A DNA stretch of 64,000 bases from Acidobacteriota bacterium (lineage in GTDB: Bacteria; Acidobacteriota; Terriglobia; Acidiferrales; UBA7541): contig QHYH01000095.1 of the NCBI GenBank assembly GCA_003223215.1, positions 31,874 to 95,873 on the forward strand, in the 5' to 3' direction. Shown here piece by piece: positions 61,167 through 64,000 of this stretch. Every line of letters begins with the position of its first letter. The stretch's first letter is position 1. Position numbers and translations under genes: made by a program. The notes under the pieces were generated by a model. It made no database searches, was not told the DNA's origin, and saw nothing but the letters and a program-made list of their open reading frames with translations.

Positions 61167-64000
61167 ATGAGTTCTCCTGTCCGCATTTGTATACGGCGGT
61201 CGTTGATCCTACTTTTGGTGCTGTTCGCGCGACCTCTATTGGCAACGACAAGGATGGTGGGGGTGGTGCGGGAGGCGGGGAAGACGCCTGTCGAAGGGGC
61301 GACGGTGATCCTCGTGACCGGCTCGGGGCAACTCGAGACGTCGACCTCCGCGCGAGGGAATTCCAATTTGCGGCGATTGCGGCCGAGAGTTATCGGGTGA
61401 GTGTGCGTTTTGGGGGAAAAGAGTGGCATGGCGCGGAGGAGTTGGTGGTACAGGACGGCGCGCCGATGAACGTGGACGTGGTGCTGTCGGACAAAGATCA
61501 GTCGCTGAGCGTTCTGCCGGTGATGGGGAAAGCGTCGATCAAGGGAAGCGGTGGGACGACGCTATCGAGCACGGAAGTGTCAAGTCTGCCGCTGAACTCG
61601 CGGGATTTCAGCAGACTGTTGCTTTTGGCCGCGGGAATGATGACGGACACGAACGGGTCGGCCAATTTTACGCAGCAGTTTACCGTGAATGGGCAGCGCG
61701 GGACGGCGGCGGTGTTCGCGATGGACGGCGCGGACACGAGCGATCCGGAAATGGGCGGAGCAACCTTTTCGAATTTCAACGTGGATGCGATACAGGAAGT
61801 GCAGTCGAGCGCGGGAGTGATGCCGGCGGAGATTGGCCGGGGGGCGGCGGGCTTCACAAATGTGGTCACCAAGCCGGGGACTAATGAAATCCACGGAAGC
61901 GCGTTTGAGTTTGTGCGGAACGCGGCGTTCGATGCGCGGAACTTTTTCGATCACGTGAATCCGGAGGATCCGCGCCGGATTCCGCCGTTTGTGCGGAATG
62001 AATTTGGCGCGACGATCGGCGGGCCGCTTGTCCTGCCGGGGGCTTATGACGGGCGCAACCGAACATTTTTGTTTGGCGAATATCAGGGATTCCGGCAGGT
62101 GCTGGGAACGACGCAGGTGTTCGCGGTGCCGACAGCGGACGAGCGCCGGGGGATCGATACGACGACCTACCGGGGCGACACGCTGTACGTGCCGGTGAAT
62201 GCGGAGATCGCGCCGCTGCTGAACCGGTATCCGTTGCCGAATGAGCCGACGGGAGCGTTCGGGGCGAGGACCTACGCAACGTCGTCGAAAGTCGTGACCA
62301 ATACCGATCAGTTTTCGGTTCGGATCGATCACAAGCTGACCGATAGCGCGGAGTTGTTTGCACGATTCAGCTTGAATCAGGTGGAAGGGCCGACGACGAA
62401 TCCGGATCAGACGGCGATTGATCCGAGTTTCGGTGTGAATTTCTTCGATCACCAGCGCAGTGCGGCGGTGCGTTGGGCGCAAAAAGTGACACCGGCATGG
62501 AGTTTCACGACGGAGTTTGGCTACATCCGCAGCACGCCATTTTTCCCGACGACAAATGCGGCAGATCCGGCGCTGACGTATGGAGATGGGTTGTACCAGG
62601 GATTTAACACGGCTGATGGATCGATTTTCGGCTCGTACGGGAACTTGTACCAGATGCGAGGAGATGTAACGTACGTCGACGGGGCGCACACGATCCGCAT
62701 CGGTGCGGAAGTGCGGCTGAACAAGGACGCGACGATTTTCGGAATGAACCTCAACCGGATTTATGCGTTTGGAGGAGGAACGGCGTATTCGCCGGTCGAG
62801 ATTCTGTCGGCGAGCGGTCAACACAACATTAACGTGGGCAATCCGCTGCCGGACGCGCTGACCGGATTGCTGACGGCGACACCGAATTCGTATTCGGTGA
62901 CGGCGGCGGCCAGCGTGACGCCCAAGGGGGATAAGTTCGACGAGGCGGGCGTGCGGCGCGAAGCGTACAACTTCTACGTGGAGGATTCGTGGAAGATTTC
63001 GCCGCGCTGCATGGTGAACTACGGCGTGCGATATGAGGTGAACTCGAGGATCAAAGAAGCGAAGCGCCGGACGTCGATCGGGAGGCCGGTGGCAGTGGGG
63101 AATCCGGACGCGTCGTTTACGACGCCAGGAGCGAGCGTGATTTACCTGTACAACCCGCAACCGGCGTATCCGATGGACTGGAGCGGGCTTGCGCCACGGG
63201 TGAGCGTAGATTTCTCGGTGACGAAAAAGACCGTGCTGCATGCGGGTGGGGCGATCACGACGCTGCTGCCGAATCTGTGGTTCGACAATTACTTGACCGG
63301 CGGATTTCCACTGGTATTTCAGCCAATTCTTACGGCGACGAAGGGCACGCCGGTGCCGTTCTCGAACACGGCGGTGCCGCTCGAGTTGCCGGCAGCGTAT
63401 GCGATGAACGGGCAACCGCTGTTTCCGAATGGGGACAGTTCAGCCGTCGAGCCGAATACGCAGATCGATCTCGAGCGATTCCAGAACGACTTGAAGAGCC
63501 TAACGGGGCAGGTGCAGCTTTTGACGGCGCCGACAATCTGGCGCGGGTTCACGAACGGTTACATCGGTACCTACACCCTGGGAGTGGAACACGATTTTGG
63601 ACCAATCAAAGCGAGCGCGGCGTATGTAGGAACGGCGGGGATTCATCTGGCCAGCGTGTTTTTGCCGAACGGGTATAACGGGGCGTCGCTGGAATTTGCG
63701 CCGTTCACGCAGTTGACGCGCAGAGCCATCCGACCGGCGGGTTCGGGCCGATCTGGCTGATGAACAGCGGATCGCAGTCGAGCTACAACGCGCTGCAGAC
63801 GAGCGTGGGCCAGAGCTATTCGTCGTACGGGTTGAGTTTCCAGGCGAGTTACACGTATTCGAAGTCAATCGACGATGCGAGCGCGCTCCTTGGGGGAGTG
63901 TCGACGAATGCGGGCGTGATTTTGCAGACCCTGCCGCAGAATCCGCTGGATACGCGGGCGGAGAAAGCGGCGTCCGTGTTTGACGTGACGCAGGTATTTT
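61167..64000 (+). pseudogene. Oar-like TonB-dependent receptor with two frameshifts, 3' end outside window
   Basis: The true start is the ATG at 61167: signal peptide RSLILLLVLFARPLLATT, then the carboxypeptidase-regulatory domain (GVVREAGKTPVEGATVILVT). That frame closes at 61400; from about 61355 the sense continues in the frame giving FQFAAIAAESYRVSVRFGGK, the plug (LPLNSRDFSRLLLLAAGM, FAMDGADTSDPEMGGATF, RGAAGFTNVVTKPGTNEIHG) and barrel to a stop at 63760. A second shift near 63718 restores AQSHPTGGFGPIWLMNSGSQ and the rest of the barrel, open to the window end. Both shifts are single-indel size. Divergent from nothing; it follows the Tricorn fragment. Confidence 0.75.

Noticed and set aside
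61580..63415. 611-residue minus-strand frame opposite the second TonB receptor
   Set aside because: Arg/His-rich shadow of the high-GC receptor frame; the receptor sense strand has clear domains.

Overview
The window looks like chromosomal DNA of a large-genome soil-type acidobacterium (Acidobacteriota, probably class Terriglobia). This is inferred from gene content only: a duplicated-permease ADOP/MacB-like protein, two large Oar-like TonB-dependent receptors with carboxypeptidase-regulatory N-termini, a TPR tail of the kind carried by acidobacterial kinases, a repeat-built lipoprotein, and a β-lactamase-fold/VanX fusion. No rRNA or complete tRNA was seen.

Layout. 0-11 kb is accessory and partly decayed: the end of a TPR protein, a secreted HExxE-type protein, a truncated ThuA gene, a broken antitoxin/PIN pair, an ADOP permease, an MDR dehydrogenase, a DinB protein and a frameshifted GlxA/AraC regulator. 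11-21.6 kb is a coherent locus for D-amino-acid and peptidoglycan-peptide salvage. On the minus strand it has a TonB receptor, class A β-lactamase, NSAR/OSBS-type racemase and serine hydrolase + VanX. Divergent on the plus strand are an RpiR/MurR-type regulator and an N-acyl-D-amino-acid deacylase. GCAAC/GTTGC inverted repeats lie between the two arms. The regulator, the deacylase and the VanX half are each disrupted. 21.7-28.6 kb holds a DUF2264 protein, an intact VapBC pair, a decayed secreted-protein gene and a YtrA-type GntR/ABC operon with a fitting operator, whose ATPase has lost its signature motif and Walker B. 28.7-34 kb is a signalling block: histidine kinase, OmpR regulator, SpoIIE-type phosphatase, ECF sigma factor, CPBP protease.

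34-48.5 kb contains a small secreted protein whose tail is an out-of-frame copy of CPBP-protease DNA, nrfHA (nitrite to ammonium) split by an IS200/IS605-derived palindromic element, a GT39-type mannosyltransferase homologue, a Tat-exported putative glycosidase, a repeat lipoprotein, a second IS605-derived element next to a permease remnant, a membrane-anchored LuxR regulator with a DUF4199 protein, and a paralogue of the first secreted HExxE-type protein.

48.7-56 kb (minus) is an exopolysaccharide operon: TPR/CBM-like protein, O-antigen ligase, Wza-type exporter, BY-kinase/Wzz, sugar-nucleotide epimerase. Back to back with it, 56.1-60.3 kb (plus) is the most interesting part: a compact lasso-peptide-like RiPP cluster. 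It has an asparagine-synthetase-like cyclase, a 49-residue precursor gene at 57965-58114 with a YxxPxL...G...T leader, an HprK-like kinase, and a PRMT-like methyltransferase ending in a PqqD/RRE-like domain. No transglutaminase-type leader protease is visible here. The window ends in a response-regulator pseudogene, a Tricorn-like fragment and a frameshifted TonB receptor that runs off the end.

Frameshifts are numerous but concentrated in accessory genes, while long housekeeping-type genes are open. I read most as real decay, but single-base assembly errors cannot be excluded without reads.
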